Shown: one piece after another, positions 19,630-28,379 of the stretch | How positions within the stretch are numbered: position 1 is the first letter of the stretch | How the letters are laid out: each line of letters opens with the position of its first letter | From: Chitinophaga filiformis | Lineage (GTDB): Bacteria > Bacteroidota > Bacteroidia > Chitinophagales > Chitinophagaceae | Assembly: GCF_021646545.1 (NCBI RefSeq) | Contig: NZ_JAKIRP010000001.1 | Span: 1,488,001-1,552,000, forward strand | Reading direction: 5' to 3' | Length of the DNA: 64,000 nucleotides | Notes under the pieces: model-generated | What the model was told of the DNA's origin: nothing | Databases searched by the model: none | The model's input: the letters and a program-made list of their open reading frames with translations, nothing else | Position numbers and translations under genes: made by a program

Positions 19630-21036
19630 TTATCCATGAATGGGAAGGGACACGATAAAACGGGTCTCTCCGGGTTTGGATTCTACATTCAGATAACCTT
19701 TGTGTTGACGGACTATCTGTGATACAATATCCAGTCCAAGTCCTGTGCCTTTACCCGGATCTTTTGTTGTAAAGAACGGATCATATATTTTGGCGATGAT
19801 ATTTTCCGGTATACCTGGACCATCATCAGTGATGATAACCTTCACACAATCCTTGTCTCGTTCCGTTCTGATGATAAGTTTACCTCTTTTATTCACTTCC
19901 ATCGCATCCAGCGCATTATCGATCAGGTTGGTCCATACCTGGTTCAGTTCCCCGATCAGTGCACGAAGGGGAGGCAAAGTGGTATCATATTGCTCTACCA
20001 GTTCAACATTCCCTTTGCGTAATTTATAGTGCAGAATGGAAAGCGTATTCCGGATACCATCATGGATATTGGTAAGTTGTTTATCATACCCCTTATCCAT
20101 ATGGGTGAATGATTTTACGGAACCTACCAGGTCCGCAATGCGTTTGGATGCCTCCTCGATATCAGATACAATTTTTTCCGTAACCAGGTTATTATTGATC
20201 CAGTTGAAGACAGGCGAGATATCATTAGCCCCCAGCCGTTGCCTGAATTCATCGAGGCGTTCTTTGGTAAAGCCAAACTCCACGAAGTTCTCTGCCAGTT
20301 CCACGCTGTTCTCTACATTGAGTTCATCCAGCCACTCTGTTAATTCATCTTCTTTCTGAGAGCGCTGTACAAGTGTCATAGTAGATTGCTGTGACCTGTG
20401 CTGTGAAAGCACTTCAAACATTTTCTCTTTCACAAGATCAATAGCTGCTGCATCCATACGGATCTCCATGATCCTTTTGAAGAACTCCGGCTGTAACTGC
20501 AGGTGTTTCTTCATGGAATGTGCTCCTCTTACAACGGCAGCAGCAGGATTATTTAGCTCATGGGCCAGTCCGGCCGACAATTTACCCAATGCCATCATTT
20601 TTTCACTCTGCCGCAGGAAAGAAGTATAATCTCTTACACGATTGGTCATAATGTGCACAAGCGCCTGGGTAAGCTCAAAATGGTTGCGGATCAGTTCCTG
20701 TATTTTCTCAATAGGCAGATTGAGTACTACCGTATCTTCAATCACTTCTCCCGCTACCTGGTATACAGTTCCTCTGGAAAAAGGGAGGTATCCGACTATC
20801 TTGCCAGGTTCTACTATAAGCAGTTCGCGTAGCTCATTGTTCTGCTTCTGGCATATTCTCACAAGGCCGGACACAATGAGTTGGGTTCCGAGCATCATGT
20901 CGTCGACTTTGAACATATAACTACCGGCCGGATATTCCTGCCGTTCACTATTATCAATGAACCATTGCAATTGGTTGTCGGGAACGCCCTGAAGTGACTC
21001 GATGGAGCGCATCCATTCAACGGTGGTATTAGTCAT
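19630..21036 (-). CDS. Sensor histidine kinase with N-terminal cNMP-binding domain
   Basis: Protein of 468 residues without membrane helices. Residues 1-125 form a Crp/cNMP-type beta-barrel ([28 protein letters not shown]..). HisKA follows with His159 in [14 protein letters not shown]. The C-terminal HATPase domain has N ([12 protein letters not shown]), G1 ([10 protein letters not shown]) and G2 ([11 protein letters not shown]) boxes. It most likely phosphorylates the receiver-flavoenzyme encoded 55 bp downstream (inference). No HAMP or PAS domain is seen. Confidence 0.9.
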   Translation of the reverse strand: MTNTTVEWMRSIESLQGVPDNQLQWFIDNSERQEYPAGSYMFKVDDMMLGTQLIVSGLVRICQKQNNELRELLIVEPGKIVGYLPFSRGTVYQVAGEVIEDTVVLNLPIEKIQELIRNHFELTQALVHIMTNRVRDYTSFLRQSEKMMALGKLSAGLAHELNNPAAAVVRGAHSMKKHLQLQPEFFKRIMEIRMDAAAIDLVKEKMFEVLSQHRSQQSTMTLVQRSQKEDELTEWLDELNVENSVELAENFVEFGFTKERLDEFRQRLGANDISPVFNWINNNLVTEKIVSDIEEASKRIADLVGSVKSFTHMDKGYDKQLTNIHDGIRNTLSILHYKLRKGNVELVEQYDTTLPPLRALIGELNQVWTNLIDNALDAMEVNKRGKLIIRTERDKDCVKVIITDDGPGIPENIIAKIYDPFFTTKDPGKGTGLGLDIVSQIVRQHKGYLNVESKPGETRFIVSLPIHG

Positions 21037-21197
21037 GGAAGGATGATTATTGGCCAGAAAGATACTTATAATTCGGCTACGTTCACACAGTGATAGTTGT
21101 CGGATTTATGTTTAAATGGGTTTAAATCCTCAAACGGTGAGATACTATAAACGATGAGATGCTACCAACATAATATGGTTGTACTACGAACAAAATT

Positions 21198-21374
21198 GCT
21201 CCGGACGGAGCTGGCAATAACATCCAAAGAGCATTACAAATAATGCCTGACTAATATAGATACAGTCCCTGAAGCTATAAGCGGACCAGCCACCAACCGG
21301 CTGTCCGGAAGTATCAACGGTTGTGTAGCCGGAGACTGCCGGCCATCCGGTGGTCTCCAGCTACACAACCGTTG
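21198..21374. repeat. Cluster of three hairpins in the esterase-kinase gap
   Basis: Three inverted repeats follow one another: GCTCCG/CGGAGC (21198-21211), CGGACCAGCC/GGCTGTCCG (21282-21307) and a long one at 21315-21374. In the last, the 15-bp outer arm CAACGGTTGTGTAGC pairs exactly with 21360-21374 and the inner GGAGAC/GTCTCC also pairs. None has a T-run, so they are not standard terminators. The rest of 21037-21386 shows no gene. Confidence 0.65.
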
Positions 21375-21386
21375 TAAAGACAAATT

Positions 21387-22388
21387 TTACTTCAATGCAT
21401 TCCTCAGCTCATTTGCCGCATGCCTCAATGCAGACTGCACCGCCGGCACATCTGCAATGGGGTTCAGCAAACCATAATCGTGGATCATGCCCTGCACACG
21501 AACAAGCGTAACTGGTACCCCTGCCTCATCCATCTTTCTCGCATAGGCTTCACCTTCATCCCTCAACACATCATTCTCGGCTGTCTGCACCAATGTAGGT
21601 GGCAATCCCTTCAGCTCTTCCACACTCGCCTGCAAAGGAGATGCATAGATCTCTTTACGCTGCGCCTCCGGCATATAATTATCCCAGAACCAGATCATCA
21701 TGTTCCTTGTCAGGAAACGTGAAGTCGCAAACTGATGATAAGAAACAGTATCGAAGTTAGCGTCAGTCACCGGCCAGAAAAGCACCTGGAATTTGATTTC
21801 AGGACCTTTTTTGTTCTTTGCCATTAACACAGTAGCAGCAGTCAGGTTGCCACCAACGCTGTTACCTACCACCGCCAGGCGTTTTCCATCAATATTCAGT
21901 TCTGCACCATTAGCAGCGATCCATTTAGTGGCAGCATATGCTTCATTGAGCGCCACAGGATATTTCGCTTCCGGAGAACGGGTGTATTCCACAAATACGG
22001 CAACAAGCCCGGAATAAACTACCAGGTCCCTGACAAAGCGCTGGTGCGTGGGGAAGTCTCCCAATACCCAGCCACCACCATGAATGAACATGAAAGCAGG
22101 CAGTACGCCGGTTTGTCCTGCCGGACGTACAATAAACAGTTTTACACTCAGACCATCTTCACTGATCGTTTTTTCAGTTACTTCCACACCGGAGAGATCT
22201 ACTTCTACGGATTTCTGCGCTCCTTCCAATACTTTACGGGCATCGCTGGGTGTCATCGTTTCCATAGGATCGCCGCCAGCACCGTTTAATACATTTAAAA
22301 AAGCCTTGATGCGTGTATCAATAGCCGGGTCGATAGCTGGGTCCAATACAGCGATAGTATCGCCAACAGCGATTAGATGTTCAGTCAT
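21387..22388 (-). CDS. Alpha/beta hydrolase (HSL-type esterase/lipase)
   Basis: Carboxylic ester hydrolase of 333 residues in the hormone-sensitive-lipase group. Visible are the oxyanion motif HGGGW near residue 104, the nucleophile elbow GNSVGG, the acid in ENDVLRDEG and the catalytic His in MIHDYG. It has no signal peptide, so it is cytoplasmic. It lies 129 bp downstream of an AraC regulator on the same strand, which may control it. Confidence 0.87.
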   Translation of the reverse strand: MTEHLIAVGDTIAVLDPAIDPAIDTRIKAFLNVLNGAGGDPMETMTPSDARKVLEGAQKSVEVDLSGVEVTEKTISEDGLSVKLFIVRPAGQTGVLPAFMFIHGGGWVLGDFPTHQRFVRDLVVYSGLVAVFVEYTRSPEAKYPVALNEAYAATKWIAANGAELNIDGKRLAVVGNSVGGNLTAATVLMAKNKKGPEIKFQVLFWPVTDANFDTVSYHQFATSRFLTRNMMIWFWDNYMPEAQRKEIYASPLQASVEELKGLPPTLVQTAENDVLRDEGEAYARKMDEAGVPVTLVRVQGMIHDYGLLNPIADVPAVQSALRHAANELRNALK

Positions 22389-22517
22389 ATTGTTATCTTT
22401 TTATGGGTTTAATAATATGGATACCCACAAATCTATTGCATAGATATACTGGCGTCAATGGCAGAATGACGGCGTCCGTTGTATAATTACGGGGAAAAGA
22501 ATGGATGAGCAGGCTAT

Positions 22518-23423
22518 CTAATCGCGGGTCACAGGAATGAGTTCAGTTATCAGCCCTTTCTTGAAACTGGAGAAGTTCATTCCCGAGTTATTCTTAAAGT
22601 ACTTACTAAAATGAGAATGGTCTTCAAAGCCCAGCAGATAAGCTATTTCTTTCATGCTCACATTTGAATGCAGCGCCTGTCTTTTGGCTTCCATAATAAT
22701 ATGCTGTTGTATATGCGAACTGGCAGGTGTGCCCGTGATCTTTTTGACGATCCGGTTGAGATGATTGGCTGTTACAAAAAGTTCGCCGGCATAATCCGCC
22801 ACAAATTTCATTGTTCTGAAATGCACTTTTACCAGAGAGACGAATTTCTGCACCAGTTCAATTTCCTTGGACTGGACCAGTTCATGCACACGGAGCTGCA
22901 GTTTCCGCGTGATATAGATCACCAATACATTCAGCAATCCCGCCAGTATTTCCGACCGCAAAAGATAATGATGATTATATTCCTTCTCCATTTTCTCCAT
23001 CAGGTCTTTCATTTCGGCTTTCATTTCTTCATCGGCTTTTACGACCGGTATGCTCATGCCGTAAATGTTGGTATCCAGCCAGGTGCTGCCGGTTGTATAC
23101 GTGGCCCAGCGATAGAGGAAATCCTGCGAAAATGAAAGGTAATGCCCCTCCGCACCTTCCTGCAACCGGCAAATCCTCACCTGACCAGGGGTAAGGCAAA
23201 AGATCATATCTGGTCCGACAGAATGCTGAACAGTATCAATAGTGATCTGCCCATTGCCGGCTTTTAACCAGATGATCTCAAAATACTGCAGTCTCTCGGG
23301 TTGTTCATTTAAGTGAAGCCTGTCGCGTCTCATCTCTTCCAATGTATGTATCTCAAAATGACTGTCCCGTTCGGACCTGACATGCAGGGGTGCATTGGGT
23401 AACACATATGTAGTGGCGTTCAT
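22518..23423 (-). CDS. AraC-family transcriptional regulator
   Basis: Protein of 301 residues with an N-terminal cupin-like sensing half (APLHVRSERDSHFEIHTLEEM, MIFCLTPGQVRICRL). The C-terminal double helix-turn-helix contains SMKEIAYLLGFEDHSHFSKYFKNNSGMNFSSFKK. It is followed by the esterase gene and divergent from the AAA+ activator gene. The effector is unknown. Confidence 0.88.
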   Translation of the reverse strand: MNATTYVLPNAPLHVRSERDSHFEIHTLEEMRRDRLHLNEQPERLQYFEIIWLKAGNGQITIDTVQHSVGPDMIFCLTPGQVRICRLQEGAEGHYLSFSQDFLYRWATYTTGSTWLDTNIYGMSIPVVKADEEMKAEMKDLMEKMEKEYNHHYLLRSEILAGLLNVLVIYITRKLQLRVHELVQSKEIELVQKFVSLVKVHFRTMKFVADYAGELFVTANHLNRIVKKITGTPASSHIQQHIIMEAKRQALHSNVSMKEIAYLLGFEDHSHFSKYFKNNSGMNFSSFKKGLITELIPVTRD

Positions 23424-23519
23424 AAAGTGTAGTTTCAGTTCAACTGATAATATGCTAATCTGATGCCATGCTGTAACTTGTTGATCCGTATTTAATTATA
23501 GGATTAATGCACTGAAATC

Positions 23520-23539
23520 ATTGATCATATATGGCTAAT
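23520..23539. promoter_or_regulatory. Degenerate copy of the 23621 palindrome
   Basis: ATTGATCATATATGGCTAAT matches the perfect palindrome at 23621-23640 at 16 of 20 positions and lies 101 bp upstream of it. This could let a regulator bind two sites and loop the DNA. Confidence 0.35.
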
Positions 23540-23620
23540 TGGTCAGTGCATTATTGTTATTTCAAGATCTGCCTGCGAATTAACAGCTTCCTTGTTTTAT
23601 ATCGCTGAATCCCTTACCCG

Positions 23621-23640
23621 ATTGTTCATATATGAACAAT
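23621..23640. promoter_or_regulatory. Perfect 20-bp palindrome upstream of the AAA+ activator
   Basis: ATTGTTCATATATGAACAAT reads the same on both strands and lies 29 bases before the ATG at 23670, in the gap between the AraC gene and the activator. A symmetric operator for a dimeric regulator is the natural reading; the binding protein is not known. Confidence 0.55.
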
Positions 23641-23669
23641 TATATGGGCTTTTTGTTAATTAACTGAGT

Positions 23670-25967
23670 ATGGTTCAGTGTTTTATGAGAATGGTACATC
23701 ACTTGCTGAGCTCACCATACCTTTTTCATCCCACGAAACCACCTGTTTATATGGGTTTACGAAAATCTGACATGCCACACGAGTTGCCGGATATCACTGA
23801 AATGTCCGGCAGAGATGATATTATGCTGACAAGAGTATTGTTGTCACTTACGACAGACATAGCCAGGTTGCTGGCGGTCAGTCATACAATAGCCAGTCCA
23901 CAGGAAAAGCAAAGGCTCATCCACACCATCAAGAAATCTTTGCAGACCTTCCTCCGGTTCTCTGATATTGCTATTGTCCAGTATAACCTTAAGAAAGGCG
24001 TCTACAAGGTTTTCCTGGAAGATTGTGAAAAGACCCGGCAGCACGACGATTTTGAAATGATGGCTTCCCGTGAGTATCCGATCAGAGACGGCCTGCATGA
24101 TGTACTGATGCAATCGGCAACGGCTGTATTATTTTCAGTGCCGGAACTACAAAAACAAGGTGCTATCCAGTTTGATTTCCTTCATGCAGCAGGCATTGCG
24201 GAAATAGCGGGTATTCGGCTTATGCATAATAATGAAGTCTTTGCTGGCATGGCTCTATTGTCAGAAACACCTGACTCATTTTCTAAGGAAGATCTGCGTC
24301 AGATAGAACGATTCTCCTATCACCTTTCAGGCTCCCTGGCAAACATACTCGCCAATGAGGCCATCCGTCAGCGGGAAAAAGAAAAGGAGATCCTGCTTTC
24401 GCTTAGTGCGGATATTGCCAGAACGAGAGGGCTGCAGGACCTGATCACTGTCCTGCGATGCAGGTTGAAAAGCATTTTATATCTCAATGATATTACTATT
24501 AGTCTTCTTAGCAGCAACAAAACGCACTTTAGAGTAATAGCAGAAGATACAGAAGAAATACGTTCATCTGATCCCGCTTATCAGGAACTCGTTTTCGCCG
24601 AATATCCGGTGGCAGATGGCGTTCATGATGCGCTGCTGGCTTCAGACAGTCCAGAGGTCTTTGATGTTGAACAAGTGCTTAGGAATTGTCCGATTAAACA
24701 TGCCGGGTTCCAATTCATTTATGAGCACGGCATTAGAGAACTGGCGGGTGTAAAGCTGGTGAACCAGAATGAAGAAATAGGATTTCTGATAATACTTTCT
24801 GAGGAAAGGAATGCTTTTCGCGATACAGATCTGCGCTTGTTACAAGGCATCTCTGATCAGCTGGCGGTAGCATTGGCCAATATCCTCGCTGATGAAAGGA
24901 TCAAGCGGCAGCTGAAAGAGATCAAAGGATATAAGGAAAAACTGGAAGAGGAAAAACTGTATCTGCAGGAGGAGATCAGTAGTGGATATACATACAAGGA
25001 TATCATAGGTGCAGGGGCAGAAATGCAGCAGTTATTCTACATGTTATCCCAGGTGTCTGTTTCCCAGAGTACTGTGTTGCTATTAGGAGAAACGGGTACA
25101 GGAAAGGAGCTGATTGCGCGGGCCATTCACAATTCTTCCCCGCGTAAGGATAAATTGATGGTAAAGGTCAATTGCGCCGCATTACCGCCTAACCTTATCG
25201 AGAGTGAGTTATTCGGGCATGAAAGAGGGAGCTTTACAGGCGCCCTGGAACGCAGGATTGGAAAGTTTGAACTGGCTAACCATGGTACGCTGTTCCTTGA
25301 TGAAATAGGTGAATTGCCTCCGGGACTGCAGGTCAAACTGTTGCGCGCTATACAGGAAAAAGAGATTGAAAGGGTAGGAGGGAAGAATACTATTAAGACA
25401 GATGTCAGGATCATTGCAGCAACAAACCGTAATCTCCAGAAAGAAGTTACTGAGGGGCGTTTCAGGAGCGATCTTTTTTACCGGCTGAATGTATTTCCTA
25501 TAGTACTACCGCCGCTACGGGAACGAAAGGAAGATATACCATTGCTGGCTGCCCATTTCATTGACCGCTTTGCCCGTACTGCTGGTAAGAAGAACGTCCG
25601 CTTGTCAAGTACTGCCATGAAACAGTTAGAGGCATACAATTGGCCGGGTAATGTCCGTGAACTGGAACATGTGCTGGAAAGGAGTATCCTGCTGATGCAG
25701 GGTAATGTTATCAGGGAAATCCATTTATCTTCCCCGCAGGCCGGGGCAGAGAATAAGGCAAAGACTGAGGGGGATTACAGCAGAACGCTGGCGGAGGTTG
25801 AGCGGGATTACATTCTCGGTGTGCTGAATAAGTGCAGAGGAAAAGTGTTTGGGCCGGGAGGTGCAGCAGAAGTATTGGGACTACATGTGTCGACGCTTAA
25901 TCACCGGATCAGGAAATTAGGTATCCACAAAGAGCATAAGTATTTTATAAAAATGCCGCAGCACTAA
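23670..25967 (+). CDS. Double-GAF AAA+ sigma-54-type activator
   Basis: Protein of 765 residues. Two related GAF domains (about 55-230 and 240-410) share a YP..DG.HD.L motif (EYPIRDGLHDVL; EYPVADGVHDAL). A coiled coil (415-440) follows, then an AAA+ domain with Walker A GETGTGKE (473-480), the sigma-54 contact loop GSFTGA (520-525), a Walker B LFLDEIGEL and an R-finger region. The C-terminus has a Fis-type helix-turn-helix (GGAAEVLGLHVSTLNHRI). It is of the FhlA/NorR type, sensing an unknown small ligand. The start is uncertain: ATGs at 23670, 23751 and 23772 are all possible and none has a strong ribosome site. Confidence 0.88.
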   Translation: MVQCFMRMVHHLLSSPYLFHPTKPPVYMGLRKSDMPHELPDITEMSGRDDIMLTRVLLSLTTDIARLLAVSHTIASPQEKQRLIHTIKKSLQTFLRFSDIAIVQYNLKKGVYKVFLEDCEKTRQHDDFEMMASREYPIRDGLHDVLMQSATAVLFSVPELQKQGAIQFDFLHAAGIAEIAGIRLMHNNEVFAGMALLSETPDSFSKEDLRQIERFSYHLSGSLANILANEAIRQREKEKEILLSLSADIARTRGLQDLITVLRCRLKSILYLNDITISLLSSNKTHFRVIAEDTEEIRSSDPAYQELVFAEYPVADGVHDALLASDSPEVFDVEQVLRNCPIKHAGFQFIYEHGIRELAGVKLVNQNEEIGFLIILSEERNAFRDTDLRLLQGISDQLAVALANILADERIKRQLKEIKGYKEKLEEEKLYLQEEISSGYTYKDIIGAGAEMQQLFYMLSQVSVSQSTVLLLGETGTGKELIARAIHNSSPRKDKLMVKVNCAALPPNLIESELFGHERGSFTGALERRIGKFELANHGTLFLDEIGELPPGLQVKLLRAIQEKEIERVGGKNTIKTDVRIIAATNRNLQKEVTEGRFRSDLFYRLNVFPIVLPPLRERKEDIPLLAAHFIDRFARTAGKKNVRLSSTAMKQLEAYNWPGNVRELEHVLERSILLMQGNVIREIHLSSPQAGAENKAKTEGDYSRTLAEVERDYILGVLNKCRGKVFGPGGAAEVLGLHVSTLNHRIRKLGIHKEHKYFIKMPQH

Positions 25968-25994
25968 CCGGCATTACAGGTCTGATAACGTTAC

Positions 25995-26028
25995 AGCCGT
26001 CCGGTCACAGGGCGGCTTTTATTTTTTC
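25995..26028 (+). terminator. Intrinsic terminator after the AAA+ activator
   Basis: AGCCGTCC and GGGCGGCT (25995-26002 and 26010-26017) form an 8-bp stem including one G-U pair, followed by TTTATTTTTT. Confidence 0.8.
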
Positions 26029-26108
26029 TCCCACGCGTAAGGGTATACATCTCCCATTGTGTTGTTATAGTAAAGAATGCCTGTTAAATACTATTTAATG
26101 ACTGACCT

Positions 26109-26231
26109 ATGGAATATGAAGAACATCAGAAGCATGAGGTGCTGGCAAAAATGCTGGGTTACCTGGTGCTGCCTTTTTTAAGCTTTATGTTTATTGTGAT
26201 CATAGCTATTCTTATTTATTCGCTCTCTTAA
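26109..26231 (+). CDS. Small 40-residue membrane protein
   Basis: An ATG at 26109 opens 40 codons: MEYEEHQKHEVLAKMLGYLV, then a strongly hydrophobic stretch to the end (LPFLSFMFIVIIAILIYSLS). A charged N-terminus of about 14 residues and one membrane helix are predicted. It ends 9 bp before the radical SAM gene, which suggests co-transcription. It has no Gly/Cys-rich core like most RiPP precursors, so a membrane helper or anchor is as likely as a substrate. No known family is recognised. Confidence 0.5.
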   Translation: MEYEEHQKHEVLAKMLGYLVLPFLSFMFIVIIAILIYSLS

Positions 26232-26240
26232 GTAACATTC

Positions 26241-27338
26241 ATGTATACTACTGCCGACTATGTATCTCGGGCCTCAAGGTTCGTGCGTAACCAGCTACAG
26301 CCGACTTCAAAGAAATTGTCCACCCTGATGCTCTATGCTACAGATCTGTGTCAGTCCCGCTGCAAGCATTGTCTGATATGGGCAAAACGACCGGTCGTAC
26401 ATCTTCCGATGGAGAAGATCGTGGAGATCATGCAGAGTGATTGTATCAGCAAATCTACCAATATTGGTCTGGAAGGAGGTGAGTTCCTGCTGCATCCGCA
26501 GGCTTTTGAGATCTTGCAGTGGTTCAGCCGGTTTCATCCTGTATATGATCTGTTGTCGAATTGCCTGGATCCGGGAAAAGTAATTAAAGCGGCAAAAGAA
26601 TATGCACCCAAACGCCTGTTCATTTCCCTGGACGGCAATAAGGAAACGTATCAGTTCATGCGTGGAAAGGATGGCTACGATAAAGTGTTACGTGTAATCA
26701 AAGAGCTGCATAAAGAACAGGCTATCTCTGTCATGTTCACGTTGTCTCCCTACAACAGTTTTGATGACCTTCGGCATGTAATGCAGGTGTGTGCCGAATA
26801 TGGAACAGATCTGCGGATCGGTATCTACAACAATATCTCCTATTTCGATACAGTAGAAACAGCGCATACTGACAATGTTATTTCCAGTGAAGTACCTGCC
26901 GCTACTGCCGCCCGTCTTGAAATACCTACTGATATTATTCAAAGCCTGCAGGGGTTTGATGAAAACCTCGATTTCCTACAACTGTATAAATACTGGCAGC
27001 AGGGGGAATTGAAAATGCCTTGTTATTCCATTTTCGATAGCCTTGTAGTATTGCCCAATGGAGATGTTCCCATCTGTCAGAACCTTGACCTGAAGCTGGG
27101 AAATGTGTACAACCATACACTCGACCATATCTTTAATGATGCCGCTACTAATGCTGTACAGAAACATCACTGTCATAACTGTAATGGTTGCTGGATCAAC
27201 TTCCATCGTAAGTACGATATAACGTTGCTCCGGCAATCAGAACGGTTATTGGGCAACCTGATCACAGAGAAGTTGTTTGGTGATTATCAGTGGAACAAAC
27301 AGAAAGAAAGTTTTAAAGCTGTAATGGCAAAAGTGTAG
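26241..27338 (+). CDS. Radical SAM protein with SPASM-like C-terminus
   Basis: Protein of 365 residues. The [4Fe-4S]-SAM motif is C37-x3-C41-x2-C44 (CQSRCKHC), followed by a GGE-type motif (GLEGGEFLLHP) and a TIM-barrel core. The C-terminal region has PCYSIFDSLVVLPNGDVPIC and HHCHNCNGCW, a cluster-binding SPASM/Twitch-like arrangement that often acts on peptides or binds further Fe-S clusters. The flanking genes are the 40-residue membrane protein and a Gfo/Idh oxidoreductase (3 bp after its stop). The substrate is unknown. Confidence 0.85.
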   Translation: MYTTADYVSRASRFVRNQLQPTSKKLSTLMLYATDLCQSRCKHCLIWAKRPVVHLPMEKIVEIMQSDCISKSTNIGLEGGEFLLHPQAFEILQWFSRFHPVYDLLSNCLDPGKVIKAAKEYAPKRLFISLDGNKETYQFMRGKDGYDKVLRVIKELHKEQAISVMFTLSPYNSFDDLRHVMQVCAEYGTDLRIGIYNNISYFDTVETAHTDNVISSEVPAATAARLEIPTDIIQSLQGFDENLDFLQLYKYWQQGELKMPCYSIFDSLVVLPNGDVPICQNLDLKLGNVYNHTLDHIFNDAATNAVQKHHCHNCNGCWINFHRKYDITLLRQSERLLGNLITEKLFGDYQWNKQKESFKAVMAKV

Positions 27339-27341
27339 TAC

Positions 27342-28379
27342 ATGTTGAAGCTGGTTATCGATACATATAAACAATGGCGGAGAATGAAGATGTTAGGCGG
27401 GCTGTTTAGCGACGGCCCGTCCTTCGCTTTTATAGGAGTAGGGCAGCATAGTATAGACAATTTATATCCCGTAATATTAAATATGGGCGTCCGTATTAAA
27501 TACCTTTACTCCCGCCAGTTACAGGTTGCTACACAGGCTGCGCGTCTTTTTCCCGGATGCACAGGTATATCCGAGCTCTCTGTGATATTAAATGATCCGG
27601 CAATACGGGGTGTTTTTATCTGTTTGAAGAATGAACACCAGCTTCCTTTGGTAAAGGCTTGCCTGGATGCAGACAAATACGTGTTTGTGGAAAAGCCGGC
27701 TGTCAGCAGCTATGCGGTCCTGCAGCAACTGATGGCCCATCCTCATGCAGATAAATGCATGATTGCATTCAATAAGCGTTTCAGTCCTTTGAACCGGCAT
27801 CTGAAGAAGAATATCGCCAATACCTACAGTTATCAGGCCCGTTATATTACAGGTGCCTATCCGGAAGGAGATGCTATAATGGAGTTATTCTGTCATCCTA
27901 TTAATAATGTATTAGCGTTCTTCGGGCCTGTAGAGCAATATACGCTGTTACATCATTCAGACGCAAATGGAAGTTTACATCTGCAGTTGCTGGTAAAGCA
28001 CCGCCAGGCAACCGGCATGTTGGAACTGTCCACCTGCTATTCCTGGTCATTGTTTACCGATACACTGCAATGCCTCACTCCCCGTAACGTAATTGAAATA
28101 ACCTATCCGGGTAGTTTCCGGATTACGCCTCTGGGCAGGCAGTTTGCGGGAGTACCCTTTGATAAGATCTACAACAGTCGGCGCCAGCTAAGTGAAAGTA
28201 ACTATACAACGGCAACACCGGTGGCGGGGAATAATCCTATAGTACAGTATGGTTATCGTGATGAGATCCATTATTTCGTTACACAGGTACAACAGGGTAA
28301 AATGCTGCACCGCGCAGCACCCGGTACATTCAGGGATACGTTCCGATTATTGGATGAACTGAAACAAGCGATGGGTTAG
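27342..28379 (+). CDS. Gfo/Idh/MocA-type oxidoreductase
   Basis: Protein of 345 residues with an NAD(P)-binding Rossmann half (FAFIGVGQHSIDNLYPVILN) and the Gfo/Idh motif VEKPA near residue 118. A beta-sheet half ends in HYFVTQVQQGKMLHRAAPG, as expected for sugar or cyclitol dehydrogenases. The gene follows the radical SAM gene after 3 bp and is probably in the same transcript. Its end overlaps by 4 bp the stop of the opposite STN-domain gene. The substrate is unknown; the N-terminal 25 residues precede the usual start of the fold. Confidence 0.82.
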   Translation: MLKLVIDTYKQWRRMKMLGGLFSDGPSFAFIGVGQHSIDNLYPVILNMGVRIKYLYSRQLQVATQAARLFPGCTGISELSVILNDPAIRGVFICLKNEHQLPLVKACLDADKYVFVEKPAVSSYAVLQQLMAHPHADKCMIAFNKRFSPLNRHLKKNIANTYSYQARYITGAYPEGDAIMELFCHPINNVLAFFGPVEQYTLLHHSDANGSLHLQLLVKHRQATGMLELSTCYSWSLFTDTLQCLTPRNVIEITYPGSFRITPLGRQFAGVPFDKIYNSRRQLSESNYTTATPVAGNNPIVQYGYRDEIHYFVTQVQQGKMLHRAAPGTFRDTFRLLDELKQAMG

